The notes under the pieces: model-generated
The model's input: only the letters and a program-made list of their open reading frames with translations
What the model was told of the DNA's origin: nothing
Databases searched by the model: none
Made by a program: the position numbers and the translations under genes
Part shown: in pieces, positions 1 through 6,945 of the stretch
Layout of the letters: every line of letters begins with the position of its first letter
Numbering within the stretch: the first letter of the stretch is position 1
NCBI GenBank assembly: GCA_024763135.1
Contig: JANTGD010000053.1
Coordinates: 1 to 14,380, forward strand
Reading direction: 5' to 3'
Length of the DNA stretch: 14,380 nt
Origin: Thiotrichales bacterium
GTDB lineage: Bacteria > Pseudomonadota > Gammaproteobacteria > UWMA-0217

Positions 1-630
1 TAATCCTGCCCGGGCGACAATCACTTTGCGCCAGGAGCAATTTTTCGCGCCAGCCTCCAGGGAGGGAGGCGAGTCTCAGGACGAGACGAGCAAAGTAACG
101 ATGCCGATGTCGCCTTGGTGGAGGAATCAGCGCCGCGATACGATCCAGAAACTGATTCGGTGTCAGGATGAGTTCGGTCTCGCCTTTTGGGCCGGGTTTG
201 GTAAGTCGATTACGCACTCTCTCACCGGGTTTTATCCAGGATAACCGCTCGCTGGCGAAGCTTCGGCTCCTGCTCACGCCCCTAACCTGCGTCCATGCAG
301 GCAAAAATGGGTCTGGCGCAATAGCGCAGCAGTCTTTCACGCCCCGCCTTGTCCTGCGCTGACACACAGACATCGGCGTGGACCGAGAATCCACCACCAT
401 GCCCCCAGCCCTTGAGGTTGTCGATCACATCCGACTCCAGCAGGTCGCGCCGTTTGAACAGCCTGAGCACTCGGGTTCGAATGGCTTCACGCAGGGCTTT
501 TGCATCGTCCTGGTTCAGATGAGCCGGATGGAAGCTGAATGCATCGCCTAGCGTGTCGATGACGCCATCGATCAGGATCAGATGGAGATACGGATGCGCA
601 TTGAGCGCGGATCCGAAATGGTGAATGAAC
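1..630 (-). pseudogene. IS91-type transposase remnant, frameshifted and truncated
   Basis: Seen: reading leftwards from about 630, the protein runs FIHHFGSALN, LHLILIDGV, GWGHGGGFSVHADVCVSA and RLLRYCARPIFA, then stops near 282. In another frame it resumes just downstream with FASERLSWIKPGERV, KPGPKGETELILTPNQF and LIPPPRRHRHRYFA, continuing to the window edge. Both blocks are characteristic of the C-terminal half of IS91-family rolling-circle (Y2) transposases, so one frameshift lies around 275-290. The N-terminal half (zinc-finger part and early catalytic region) is absent: the reading frame extends to an ATG at 746, but those extra ~40 residues do not look like the family. The usual H-x-H motif of this family appears to be reduced to Y-L-H (NAHPYLH). 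It is therefore almost certainly inactive. No IS91 ends (ori/ter) were identified. The left end lies outside the window. Confidence 0.78.
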
Positions 631-862
631 CTAAAAACCTCAGTTGGATCACAAAAGTCCACGCAAGCTCTTGGTGCACCTGGCAAATCAGAAAAACGTC
701 TTATCACCAATAAGGTGACCACGAGTTTTTCCGATTCACCATGCACACCAATATCTTACGCGTCTTTTTTGCGCTCAACTGAGGTTTTTAGGATGAAAAC
801 GATACCGCGTGTTGGCTGCTCAAATGCACATTTTTGTCGGGAAAAGTTGTAAGAGAACCGTT

Positions 863-1294
863 ATGAGCACAATTGAAAAGGCAATCGAATTGGCAGCAAG
901 CGTACACGCCGGCTATACAGATAAAGCAGGGCAGCCATACATATTTCATCCGCTACGGCTCATGTTTGCTGTCACTGAACCCTACGAGAAAATGGCTGCT
1001 GTTCTACATGATGTAGTAGAGGACACCGAAATTACTCTGGATGATTTAAGAGGCATGGACTTTCCTCCTGAAGTTATTTCGGCGATAGATGCTTTGACCA
1101 AAAGAGAGGGTGAAAGCCGATTGGATGCGGCGAAGCGAGCAGCTGCAAATAAAATTGCATTGGTTGTGAAGCTGGCAGACGTCACGGACAATATGGATTT
1201 GAGAAGAATACAAAATCCGACAGATAAAGATTTCAAACGGTTGCAAGAGTATGTTCAGGTCAGAAAATTTTTATTATCCCAGGTTACGACCTAA
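863..1294 (+). CDS. small HD-domain protein, (p)ppGpp-hydrolase (SpoT/MESH1-like) family
   Basis: 143 aa. Seen: the SpoT-type hydrolase motif series in order: H15 in VHAGYTDKAG, PYIFHP (25-30, H29), the HD pair with downstream acidic pair LHDVVEDT (48-55), a TK step (79-80) and KLADVTDNM (103-111, D106). This matches the metal-coordinating layout of RelA/SpoT hydrolase domains and free-standing small alarmone hydrolases. No synthetase, TGS or ACT domain follows, so it would be hydrolase only. Role by family: hydrolysis of ppGpp or a related nucleotide in the cytoplasm; the substrate is not shown by sequence alone. The ATG at 863 is chosen over upstream in-frame ATGs (809) because homology starts there and AAGAGA lies 6 bases upstream. 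The stop codon overlaps a candidate attC site (1289-1345), suggesting an integron gene cassette. No promoter of its own is obvious and the neighbours are unrelated. Residue 20 (Asp) sits where SpoT-like enzymes often carry a basic residue. Confidence 0.85.
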   Translation: MSTIEKAIELAASVHAGYTDKAGQPYIFHPLRLMFAVTEPYEKMAAVLHDVVEDTEITLDDLRGMDFPPEVISAIDALTKREGESRLDAAKRAAANKIALVVKLADVTDNMDLRRIQNPTDKDFKRLQEYVQVRKFLLSQVTT

Positions 1295-1345
1295 CAAGTG
1301 GTGCCTTCATACGCGTTGACTTACGGTTGGCTGTGATTGTTAGAC
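1289..1345 (+). other. candidate integron attC (59-be) recombination site
   Basis: Seen: ACCTAAC at 1289-1295 fits the inverse core RYYYAAC, and GTTAGAC at 1339-1345 fits the core GTTRRRY. They are 57 bp apart end to end, within the usual attC size range, and the left core overlaps the TAA stop of the preceding gene, the normal position in a gene cassette. The two arms extend as CTAACAA on both sides, with a GCC match further in (1302-1304 against the complement of 1330-1332). The inner L boxes and central stem pair poorly. No integrase gene, second attC, or strict GTTRRRY boundary upstream of the gene (700-862) was seen. Could be a degenerate attC or coincidence. Confidence 0.42.
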
Positions 1346-1423
1346 CTAAAATTTTGGTAACGACTCAGCGTATTCATCTTTCGCCCCATCTCGGCGTTAT
1401 TTCCGTACTCGAATGGTCACATA

Positions 1424-1594
1424 TTAAGGGAGCTCTGATTAATTCTGGCGCGGTCAGATTGTAGTGAAAGATCATCGTCCAGTTCAAGGCGCGGATCGCA
1501 GGTAATAGCCGGCTATTGCGAAGATCCACAACGCAGAAGTGGGCGATTTTGCGCCGCAAGATGCTGTGTTACGAATTAATCAGAGCTTTCTTAA
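1424..1594 (+). mobile_element. MITE family A, copy 1 (non-autonomous, IS5-like ends)
   Basis: A 171-bp element that recurs at 7124-7291 (reverse) and 10013-10179 (direct). Its ends are inverted repeats related to GGAAGCTCTGATTAAT, flanked on both sides by TTAA (1424-1427 and 1591-1594). That fits a YTAR target duplication as known for the IS5 subgroup; the assignment is inference. The left end of this copy carries one change (GGGAGC). The centre holds a perfect 14-bp palindrome AATAGCCGGCTATT (1504-1517) inside outer arms GGATC/GATCC (1493-1497/1523-1527), so a transcript would fold into a hairpin. It encodes no transposase; short reading frames across it are spurious. Confidence 0.82.
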
Positions 1595-2258
1595 AAAGAA
1601 ATACAATCCTGACGGCCACACCGATTTTCATGTTTGATTTGCAAAGCCTGGTGTCGAGATTACAGGTTTTTTGACGTTGAGCCAGCGTCGCTTTGCAAAG
1701 AAATGACGAGGCAGAATCTGGAGATTTTTCGGGTGGCTAACGACTCCCCAGGAGGTGATTTGGCCAATATACTGGTGCTGTAAAAAGCTTTTCCTGAACG
1801 AGGGATCACATAGATTCGCTGCGATGGCATTGCCAGCAGGCGGAGGCAGCGTTCATTGCACCACGCAACAGGAGCCGATGGCCTAATCAGACAGACAGAC
1901 CCAAGCTCGCAACCTTGGGGGCAGCTGGAAATAGCATGAAGTGGGTCCGAGTTGCACAGTGGGCGAGGATTGGAGCATCAATTGCCAACGGCTGGGAGCC
2001 TCACTGAGAGCGCGGGATTGAAACTTGAGGGTAAACCCAGTAACGGGAGCCCAAAGCCAGTTCAGCGGGACTGTGGGGTCAGAATTGCGCCTGAAAATGG
2101 TCTGTTGCTTGGGTGATGAGTCGCTCGTAACGACAGAGCGTAGTGACTGTGTGGGCTCGCCGGGGGCTGTGCAGTGGGTTGCGATTTTAGCCGGAAAATC
2201 CGTGTTTTGTAGGTGAGCCTGCTACACTTCCGTCATCTTCTGAACGGAGTGCTTACCC
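1595..2258. other. intergenic region, no convincing gene; MITE B scrap at 1705-1724
   Basis: No reading frame here has recognisable motifs or a good ribosome binding site; the 63-codon frame at 2025-2216 looks spurious. Positions 1705-1724 closely resemble part of MITE B (compare 14319-14340: GAC-AGGC-AATCTGGAGA), suggesting a decayed copy. A GGAG at about 2245 belongs to the downstream kinase gene. I could not identify a convincing promoter for the kinase. Confidence 0.5.
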
Positions 2259-3227
2259 ATGCTCAAGTTCCAACAGCCTCCCCGTGACTATGGTCATGTC
2301 TATCTGGATGATACGGATAAACCGTTACCTGAGGTGCTCAACCCGAATACCCGCTATATGTTCCTTGGCGAAATTGCCAAGGGTGGGAAATCTCTCATCC
2401 AGTCCTGCAAAGATCTGCACTTGTCCCGGGTGGTGTGCTACAAGACGCTGCGTCCCGAATTTGTCGATGACGAGATCGAGCAGTGCCGATTACTACGTGA
2501 GGCCCGCATCTCGGCCATACTGCAGCATCCGAACACCGTGCCTGTGTATGAGGTGGGGCGGGATCGCAAAGGTAGGTATTACTTTACTATGAAGCTGGTG
2601 CATGGCTATACATTGCGCGAAATTATGGACTTTCGGGAGCGCTACGACCTTACTCAGTTAATCGATGTGATCGAGCAGATCGGTCAAGCGCTTGCCTATG
2701 CGCATTCACATGGTGTGGCCCATCGCGACATCAAGCCGGAGAACATTCTTGTCGGCCCCTATGGTGAGGTTGTTCTGCTGGATTGGGGCCTGGCGAAGGT
2801 CTGGGGGCGGGATGGTCGGCCTCTACCGGATATGGAGACGGCGGAAAATGCTCCGGTTATAGAAAAGACGATGACAGATCATGGCAAATTGCAAGGCACG
2901 CTGTGTTATATGTCACCTGAGCAAATCAGGCGTGATCCGGCTATCAGTTTTAGTACCGATATCTATAGCTTGGGTTCTGTGCTGTATGAGTTGCTGACGG
3001 GGCAAACGCCGTTTGATGGTGAGCAGGCTTATGAGATTCTCGATGCAGTAGAAAATCAGAGTCCGGCCAAACCGTCGGACGTCAGTCAATTTCCGGTTCC
3101 AAAGCTTCTGGAAAAGATTTGTCTGCAGTGCCTTAGAAAAGACCCGGCTGAACGACCGGAAAATATGGAAGAGGTTATTCGGGTATTGAACGAAGACTGG
3201 GCTCACGACCTCATTCAGCGCAGGTGA
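2259..3227 (+). CDS. stand-alone Ser/Thr protein kinase (Hanks type)
   Basis: 322 aa, essentially one kinase domain (about 30-312). Seen: a degenerate glycine loop (LGEIAKGGKS, 36-45), ATP-anchoring lysine in CYKTL (K62), alpha-C glutamate in REARI (E81), catalytic loop HRDIKPEN (155-162, D157, N162), metal-binding motif DWG (175-177) in place of DFG, GTLCYMSPEQ (213-222) and DIYSLGSVLYELL (234-246). All residues needed for catalysis are present. DWGLAK is common in bacterial kinases of this kind. No transmembrane segment or sensor domain follows, unlike many bacterial PknB-type receptors, so it should be cytosolic. An insertion at 183-211 (DGRPLP to MTDHGK) precedes the activation-segment end and may hold phosphorylation sites. 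The start is supported by GGAG about 9 bases upstream. It is transcribed convergently with the glutamine synthetase gene, has no partner phosphatase or FHA gene here, and its substrate is unknown. Confidence 0.93.
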   Translation: MLKFQQPPRDYGHVYLDDTDKPLPEVLNPNTRYMFLGEIAKGGKSLIQSCKDLHLSRVVCYKTLRPEFVDDEIEQCRLLREARISAILQHPNTVPVYEVGRDRKGRYYFTMKLVHGYTLREIMDFRERYDLTQLIDVIEQIGQALAYAHSHGVAHRDIKPENILVGPYGEVVLLDWGLAKVWGRDGRPLPDMETAENAPVIEKTMTDHGKLQGTLCYMSPEQIRRDPAISFSTDIYSLGSVLYELLTGQTPFDGEQAYEILDAVENQSPAKPSDVSQFPVPKLLEKICLQCLRKDPAERPENMEEVIRVLNEDWAHDLIQRR

Positions 3228-3259
3228 AGATCAGACGGATTGTTTAAAAAAAACGGGTA

Positions 3260-3293
3260 AAAAAAACGGGGCGGTTGCCCGGCCCGTTTTTTT
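3260..3293. terminator. bidirectional Rho-independent terminator
   Basis: A7-CGGG (3260-3270) pairs with CCCG-T7 (3283-3293) around a short GC-rich loop. It lies between the convergent kinase (ends 3227) and glutamine synthetase (ends 3338) genes and has A- and T-runs on both sides, so it can stop both transcripts. A partial direct duplication of the left arm (A-run plus CGGG) sits at 3246-3256. Confidence 0.88.
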
Positions 3294-3337
3294 AGATTCG
3301 AGCTAAAAGATAACTCGAATGTCTATACTGCCTCGAG

Positions 3338-4354
3338 TTAAGCCAGCGCTTCCTTGGTGATCTTTACAATGATTGATGCAACCTTGTAGGGATCTGCATT
3401 GGATGCGGGGCGGCGATCCTCAAGACGACCTTTCCAGCCGTCTTCCACAGTACCGATTGGAATCCGGATGGATGCGCCGCGGTCTGAAACACCATAACTG
3501 AACTGGTCGATAGATTGCGTTTCATGCTTTCCGGTCAATCTTTCTTCGTTGTGCGCACCATAAACTGCAATACAGGGTGCTATGTTCTTTCCAAATTCTT
3601 CACAGATCTTGGTGAATACAGTCTCGTCACCTGATTCACGCATCGCTCCATTGGAGAAATTTGCGTGCATTCCGGAACCGTTCCAGTCGGTGTCGCCCAA
3701 TGGCTTGGGATGCCAGTCGATGTCCAGATCATACTTTTCACCGATACGCTCAAGCAGGTAGCGCGCGAGCCAGATTTCATCTCCCGCCCGTTTTGCACTT
3801 TTAGCAAAGATCTGGAATTCCCACTGTCCAGGGGCCACTTCAGCGTTAATTCCTTCGACATTCAGTCCAGCTTCCAGACACATGTCAAAATGCTCTTCGA
3901 TCATGTCGCGGTAGTAAGCATTACGTGCGCCGACCGAGCAATAGTAAGGGCCCTGTGGTGGTGGATAGCCGCCAGCAGGGAAGCCTGGGGGCAGGTTGGT
4001 ATCGGGATTCCACAGGAAATATTCCTGTTCGAAGCCAAACCAAAAATCTTCATCGTCCTCTGTTTCATCGATGGTTGCACGCCCGTTAGTGACGTGTGGG
4101 GTGCCATCAGCATTTAGAACTTCTGTCATCACAAGGTATGAGTTTTTACGACCCGGATCAGGGATGATCGCAACGGGCTTTAGCAAACAGTCAGACGCAT
4201 TACCTTCAGCCTGCTCGGTCGAGCTGCCGTCAAATGACCACATTGGGCATTCTTCTAAAGTGCCCCCAAAATCCGAACGTACCATGGTCTTGCTTCGCAG
4301 GCTCTGGGTTGGTTTGTAACCGTCGAGCCAAATGTATTCCAACTTGGTTTTCAT
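3338..4354 (-). CDS. glnII: type II (eukaryote-type) glutamine synthetase
   Basis: 338 aa, the size of GSII rather than the ~470-aa bacterial GSI. Makes glutamine from glutamate, ammonia and ATP in the cytosol. Seen: beta-grasp N-terminus YIWLDG (7-12), WSFDGSST (39-46), catalytic FGFEQEYFLW (106-115, E109/E111), GINAEVAPGQWEFQ (168-181, E172/E179), NGSGMHANFS (225-234, H230), SDRGASIRIP (290-299, R297) and LEDRRPASNADPY (311-323, with the conserved Glu and Arg pair). All active-site blocks are intact. GSII lacks the adenylylation loop of GSI, so control is expected to be mainly transcriptional; consistent with this, a sigma-54 promoter and NtrC sites lie upstream. The ATG at 4354 has GGAG about 11 bases upstream. 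It is a single gene with no amtB, glnK or ntrBC beside it. GSII is best known in rhizobia and actinomycetes and scattered elsewhere in bacteria, so lateral origin is possible but not shown. Confidence 0.96.
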   Translation of the reverse strand: MKTKLEYIWLDGYKPTQSLRSKTMVRSDFGGTLEECPMWSFDGSSTEQAEGNASDCLLKPVAIIPDPGRKNSYLVMTEVLNADGTPHVTNGRATIDETEDDEDFWFGFEQEYFLWNPDTNLPPGFPAGGYPPPQGPYYCSVGARNAYYRDMIEEHFDMCLEAGLNVEGINAEVAPGQWEFQIFAKSAKRAGDEIWLARYLLERIGEKYDLDIDWHPKPLGDTDWNGSGMHANFSNGAMRESGDETVFTKICEEFGKNIAPCIAVYGAHNEERLTGKHETQSIDQFSYGVSDRGASIRIPIGTVEDGWKGRLEDRRPASNADPYKVASIIVKITKEALA

Positions 4355-4422
4355 CGATTAAGTGTCTCCAGTTTTACTTTTTAAGAGATTTACGTATCTA
4401 TTTCTCCACAGGGTAGGGCCAA

Positions 4423-4438
4423 AGCAATTACTGTTCCA
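4423..4438 (-). promoter_or_regulatory. sigma-54 (-24/-12) promoter of the glutamine synthetase gene
   Basis: On the minus strand this reads TGGAACAGTAATTGCT, matching TGGCACRNNNNTTGCW at 15 of 16 positions. The essential GG (4437-4436) and GC (4425-4424) are 10 bases apart as required. Transcription would begin near 4412, giving a leader of about 58 bases before the ATG at 4354. Sigma-54 promoters require an activator, here presumably NtrC. Confidence 0.8.
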
Positions 4439-4803
4439 CTCATTCAAATGGCCCCATCAATCTCTGCTTACCCTGGCTAAGTGCCAGACGGATTGGCAAA
4501 ATCTATCGATTGTAAAAAGACAGTTGCTGAGCATGCCGAGTAGGTGAAAAATGAGCGGTTCACGAACTTTGGCCGGCTTTACAGGGTCCACTCATGGTTT
4601 GGGCCGTGGGCTGCGCTACAAGTGATGTGCAGCAGCTGTGTTTTACTATGATTTAGATGAGCAGAATGTTGTGGCCGTGGGGCACACAGGGCTGAACGAT
4701 AGGATGCGTTACCGAATGTTCAGGTTATGAGTTTCCTATGGGCCAAATCTAAGCCAAGGCCGTGCAACCACTTCGGCATGAGCCGGTAGAAAGCGCCTTC
4801 ATG

Positions 4804-4818
4804 GCACCAAAATGGTGC
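4804..4818. promoter_or_regulatory. NtrC binding site, strong
   Basis: GCACCAAAATGGTGC is a perfect 15-bp dyad that closely fits the enterobacterial NtrC consensus (GCAC, 7-bp centre, GTGC). Its centre (4811) is about 400 bp upstream of the predicted glutamine synthetase transcription start, further than the ~110-140 bp at E. coli glnA but workable for a looping enhancer. Confidence 0.75.
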
Positions 4819-4834
4819 AAATCCTGATCAGAAT

Positions 4835-4849
4835 GCTCAAAAATGGCCT
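4835..4849. promoter_or_regulatory. NtrC-like site, weak partner
   Basis: GCTCAAAAATGGCCT keeps the AAAATGG core and one half of the NtrC dyad. Its centre (4842) is 31 bp, about three helical turns, from the strong site at 4804-4818. That mirrors the 32-bp spacing of paired enhancer sites at E. coli glnA. On its own it would not be called. Confidence 0.45.
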
Positions 4850-5583
4850 GTTGAATTTCATGGAAAACGTTAATTAGAAAGTTTTGCGCATCGAAGTGAC
4901 ACGGCGTTGGGGGGAGCGGCTGTTACATAGGTCGGTGTGCGTTATACAGGTATACGCGAGGGGCTTGTTTAGTTTTATCACTGAACAGGAGCTTCGCGGG
5001 CGAGATCCAATGCTCGAGTCCGCGTTCATTGAGTTGCAGCGCTGAAGGTCCAAGCGATGACTCGTCACGGGCTTTGTTTGATCGTGGTCGCATGCTTCGG
5101 AGTAAACTTGTTGCGCACATGCACAAATGTAGGAGAAGCCTGGAAGGGGCGACTGTGCTGAAGTGCTCAAATGGTGCGCGGCATACCGTTTAGTATTTGG
5201 GAATGACAAATCCAGTCCCGCAGTAGCCTCTGATGTCAGAGCGACTTCTAGGCAGATGTCGTACCCGACAGTTTACTCAAGCCGATTTGATCGACTCAGA
5301 TGCCAAGTGTTGAAACGACAGAACGTTATATGCTGACTCTATTTGTGCTACGCAGGCTGTAATTAGATAAAGCCCATACTATGCTTGCGGGCTCCGTGGG
5401 CGAACTGTTGGCCGTGGTGAACCCGCTTGCACTGGTATTCAGTGATTATATACTCGACGCAAGCGGCGCTTTTCAGCGGTGTCTTAACTCTATCTATTAA
5501 TATGACAGTCTTAAGCAAAGCGTCGAGCGCTCCAGATCTTCCAGGCCAGAGCGCGGCTGGCCGCTTTCCGGCTCGCCCTCCGG

Positions 5584-5680
5584 GAGCATCCCGAATCCGC
5601 GACTGCGGCGTTGCGCCCCTTGAAAAGGGAGCCCCCCTTTCCTGCGGGACGCGCCTTGCATTGACGAATTTGGGATGCTC
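5584..5680. repeat. GC-rich inverted-repeat element
   Basis: GAGCATCCCGAAT (5584-5596) is repeated inverted as ATTTGGGATGCTC (5668-5680), 12 of 13 pairing, with weaker pairing continuing inward (CG, TGC, GCG). Inside are smaller hairpins such as CCCTT-GAA-AAGGG. The block is richer in G+C than its surroundings. It looks like a small palindromic repeat or MITE; no second copy is in the window and no target duplication is visible. Confidence 0.5.
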
Positions 5681-5881
5681 TGTAGCCGTCAATATCATGT
5701 TGACGATGCACTAGTAACAATGCGCCGGAAACTGCTCTATTATCCCGGCAATAAAATAGATACTGTGCGGGGTATCTGGCCTGTTGTCGGCTCGAAATGC
5801 GCTGTGCAGGGAGTGGTTATTTCCCTTTCCAAGGAGTGCCACAACGCCATATAGGCAGATAGGGCAACCCTTGGGGCGCTT

Positions 5882-5963
5882 TTGTGATGCCGCGCCTTGT
5901 TGCAGTGCTTGCCGGACGCTGCCAGTGCCCGCGCACTGCACACCTTGATGCGTAGCATCACAA
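5882..5963. repeat. nested inverted repeat upstream of the ParA-like gene
   Basis: Outer arms TTGTGATGC (5882-5890) and GCATCACAA (5955-5963) are perfectly complementary, as are inner arms TGCAGTGC (5901-5908) and GCACTGCA (5933-5940). They are separated by internal loops of 10 and 14 bases. A third CAGTGC (5923-5928) gives an alternative hairpin with the inner right arm. It could be an operator or centromere-like site for the ParA cassette, a structured RNA, or a palindromic repeat. The element at 12884-12966 has the same architecture but different sequence. Confidence 0.55.
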
Positions 5964-6045
5964 GAACGCTGAGTCCGTCATTCTAAGCGAGTTAAGCTAG
6001 ATGATGTACGAGGCTGCCTTATGCACTCAATAAATAGAGAATTCT

Positions 6046-6672
6046 ATGACCATAGTGGCCTTAATTGGGAATAAAGGTGGGGCTGGAAAAACGACCTTGG
6101 CGATTAATCTTGCAATGTCGCTGCAACAACAAGCCACAACTTTTCTTTTGGATGCAGACCCACAGGGATCGTCACTCCATTGGTCCGCGATCGTGGATAG
6201 TGAAGTGGCGCCGCCAGTGTTTGATGCGACACTGGATAGCGGCAATAGCATTGAGATGCATCGTGATAAGGCTGAACATATCATAATAGACTGCCCCCCG
6301 CAGCTCTACTCACCACAGACCCAAGAAACGCTCGAGCATTGCGATATTGCGATCATTCCTGTTTTGCCTTCACCGTTGGATCTTTGGGCTGCGGTTGCTA
6401 TCGATGAGGCCATCACAAAGGCTCAGTTAGTCAATTCAAACCTCCAAGCACTGCTTGTTGTAAACCAGCTTGAACCCAGAACAAAATTGTCTCGGTTGAT
6501 TCGTAAGGCTTTACCGGAGCTGGATATTCCTGTGGCTAAAACGGCTATACGCAAACGGGCGATTTACCGCGCCAGTGTGCTTGAAGGTAAGAGCGTCAGC
6601 CAGATGGGGCAAAGAGGCGCCGCAGCTGCTGAAGAAATCAATAGCTTAATGAATGAGGTAATCAGAGTATGA
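6046..6672 (+). CDS. ParA-family ATPase, McdA-like (cargo-positioning type)
   Basis: 208 aa. Seen: deviant Walker A GNKGGAGKTT (8-17) with both the signature lysine (K10) and catalytic lysine (K15), DADPQGS (36-42) and IIIDCPP (79-85). It is short, with no N-terminal helix-turn-helix, so it resembles ParF/McdA-type ATPases rather than the long plasmid ParA repressors. Family role: dimerises on ATP binding, coats the nucleoid, and is released by a partner protein, which distributes a cargo along the cell. The start has only AGAG-type ribosome binding upstream. Its stop overlaps the start of the next gene (ATGA), so the two are translationally coupled. No parB, parS or replication gene is nearby, and the partner has McdB-like features, so I favour organelle or complex positioning over plasmid segregation (inference). 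Confidence 0.9.
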   Translation: MTIVALIGNKGGAGKTTLAINLAMSLQQQATTFLLDADPQGSSLHWSAIVDSEVAPPVFDATLDSGNSIEMHRDKAEHIIIDCPPQLYSPQTQETLEHCDIAIIPVLPSPLDLWAAVAIDEAITKAQLVNSNLQALLVVNQLEPRTKLSRLIRKALPELDIPVAKTAIRKRAIYRASVLEGKSVSQMGQRGAAAAEEINSLMNEVIRV

Positions 6673-6938
6673 CCACAAAAGACAAAACCGGTGACAGATT
6701 AATTGATTCAATTCGTAAAACCAAAACAGGTCCAACGACCGCTGCAGTACGGTCAGAGAAAAGCTCTGTGGGATCAATAAAGGCAGCGAGTAAAAAAAAC
6801 GCGTCAGAGGTCCCCGTTCGCCGAAAGTCATCTCCAACGACACAGAAACCCGCTGCCAGAAAAAAAACAGCCACATCGAAAGCGACCTCTGATGCAAAAA
6901 AGTACCTGCATTCCGAATGCGAAGTTTGGCCAGATTGA
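6669..6938 (+). CDS. small basic disordered protein with C-terminal WPD, McdB-like partner
   Basis: 89 aa. Overlaps the ATPase gene by ATGA. Seen: a short N-terminal segment GDRLIDSIRK (8-17) that could form a helix, then about 60 residues rich in Lys, Ser, Thr, Ala and Arg with almost no hydrophobic residues, then a tail ending EVWPD with a single tryptophan (W87). Known: proteobacterial McdB proteins are short, low-complexity and disordered, encoded next to McdA, and carry an invariant tryptophan near the C-terminus. The match here is in architecture and tail, not an alignment. Inference: this is the adaptor linking the ATPase to its cargo and stimulating ATP hydrolysis. No carboxysome shell, RuBisCO, encapsulin, gas vesicle or PHA gene lies in the window, so the cargo is unknown. 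It may alternatively be a DNA-binding partner, given its positive charge. Confidence 0.75.
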   Translation: MTTKDKTGDRLIDSIRKTKTGPTTAAVRSEKSSVGSIKAASKKNASEVPVRRKSSPTTQKPAARKKTATSKATSDAKKYLHSECEVWPD

Positions 6939-6945
6939 ATCAGTT

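Larger units (their letters stand above)
4440..6045. other. gene desert of 1.6 kb between glutamine synthetase and ParA-like genes
   Basis: No reading frame here has a recognisable motif together with a plausible start. The 111-codon minus frames (4874-5209, 5363-5698) and the 95-codon plus frame (5427-5714) look accidental. What is supported: two NtrC-like sites (4804-4849), a GC-rich inverted repeat (5584-5680) and a nested inverted repeat (5882-5963). A short hairpin CTCTGA-TG-TCAGAG lies at 5228-5241. The rest, especially 4850-5580, shows nothing I can interpret; it may be decayed coding sequence or hold an unseen small RNA. Confidence 0.5.

Noticed and set aside
1374..1559. 61-codon minus-strand frame MRRKIAHFC...
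   Set aside because: Same reason: MITE A copy 1 read on the opposite strand.
4874..5209. 111-codon minus-strand reading frame in the gene desert
   Set aside because: No motif, no ribosome binding site and odd composition (Ser, Arg and Cys-rich); likely chance.
5415..5436. Sigma-54-like TGG...TTGCA on the plus strand in the gene desert
   Set aside because: The GG and GC are 11 bases apart instead of 10, and no gene follows.
5363..5714. Reading frames of 95-111 codons on both strands around the GC-rich repeat
   Set aside because: They overlap each other and the inverted repeat at 5584-5680, and translate the palindrome rather than a protein family.
6046..6938. Plasmid partition locus interpretation of the ParA cassette
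   Set aside because: No replication gene, no iteron array and no ParB-like helix-turn-helix; the partner is a disordered WPD-tailed protein.
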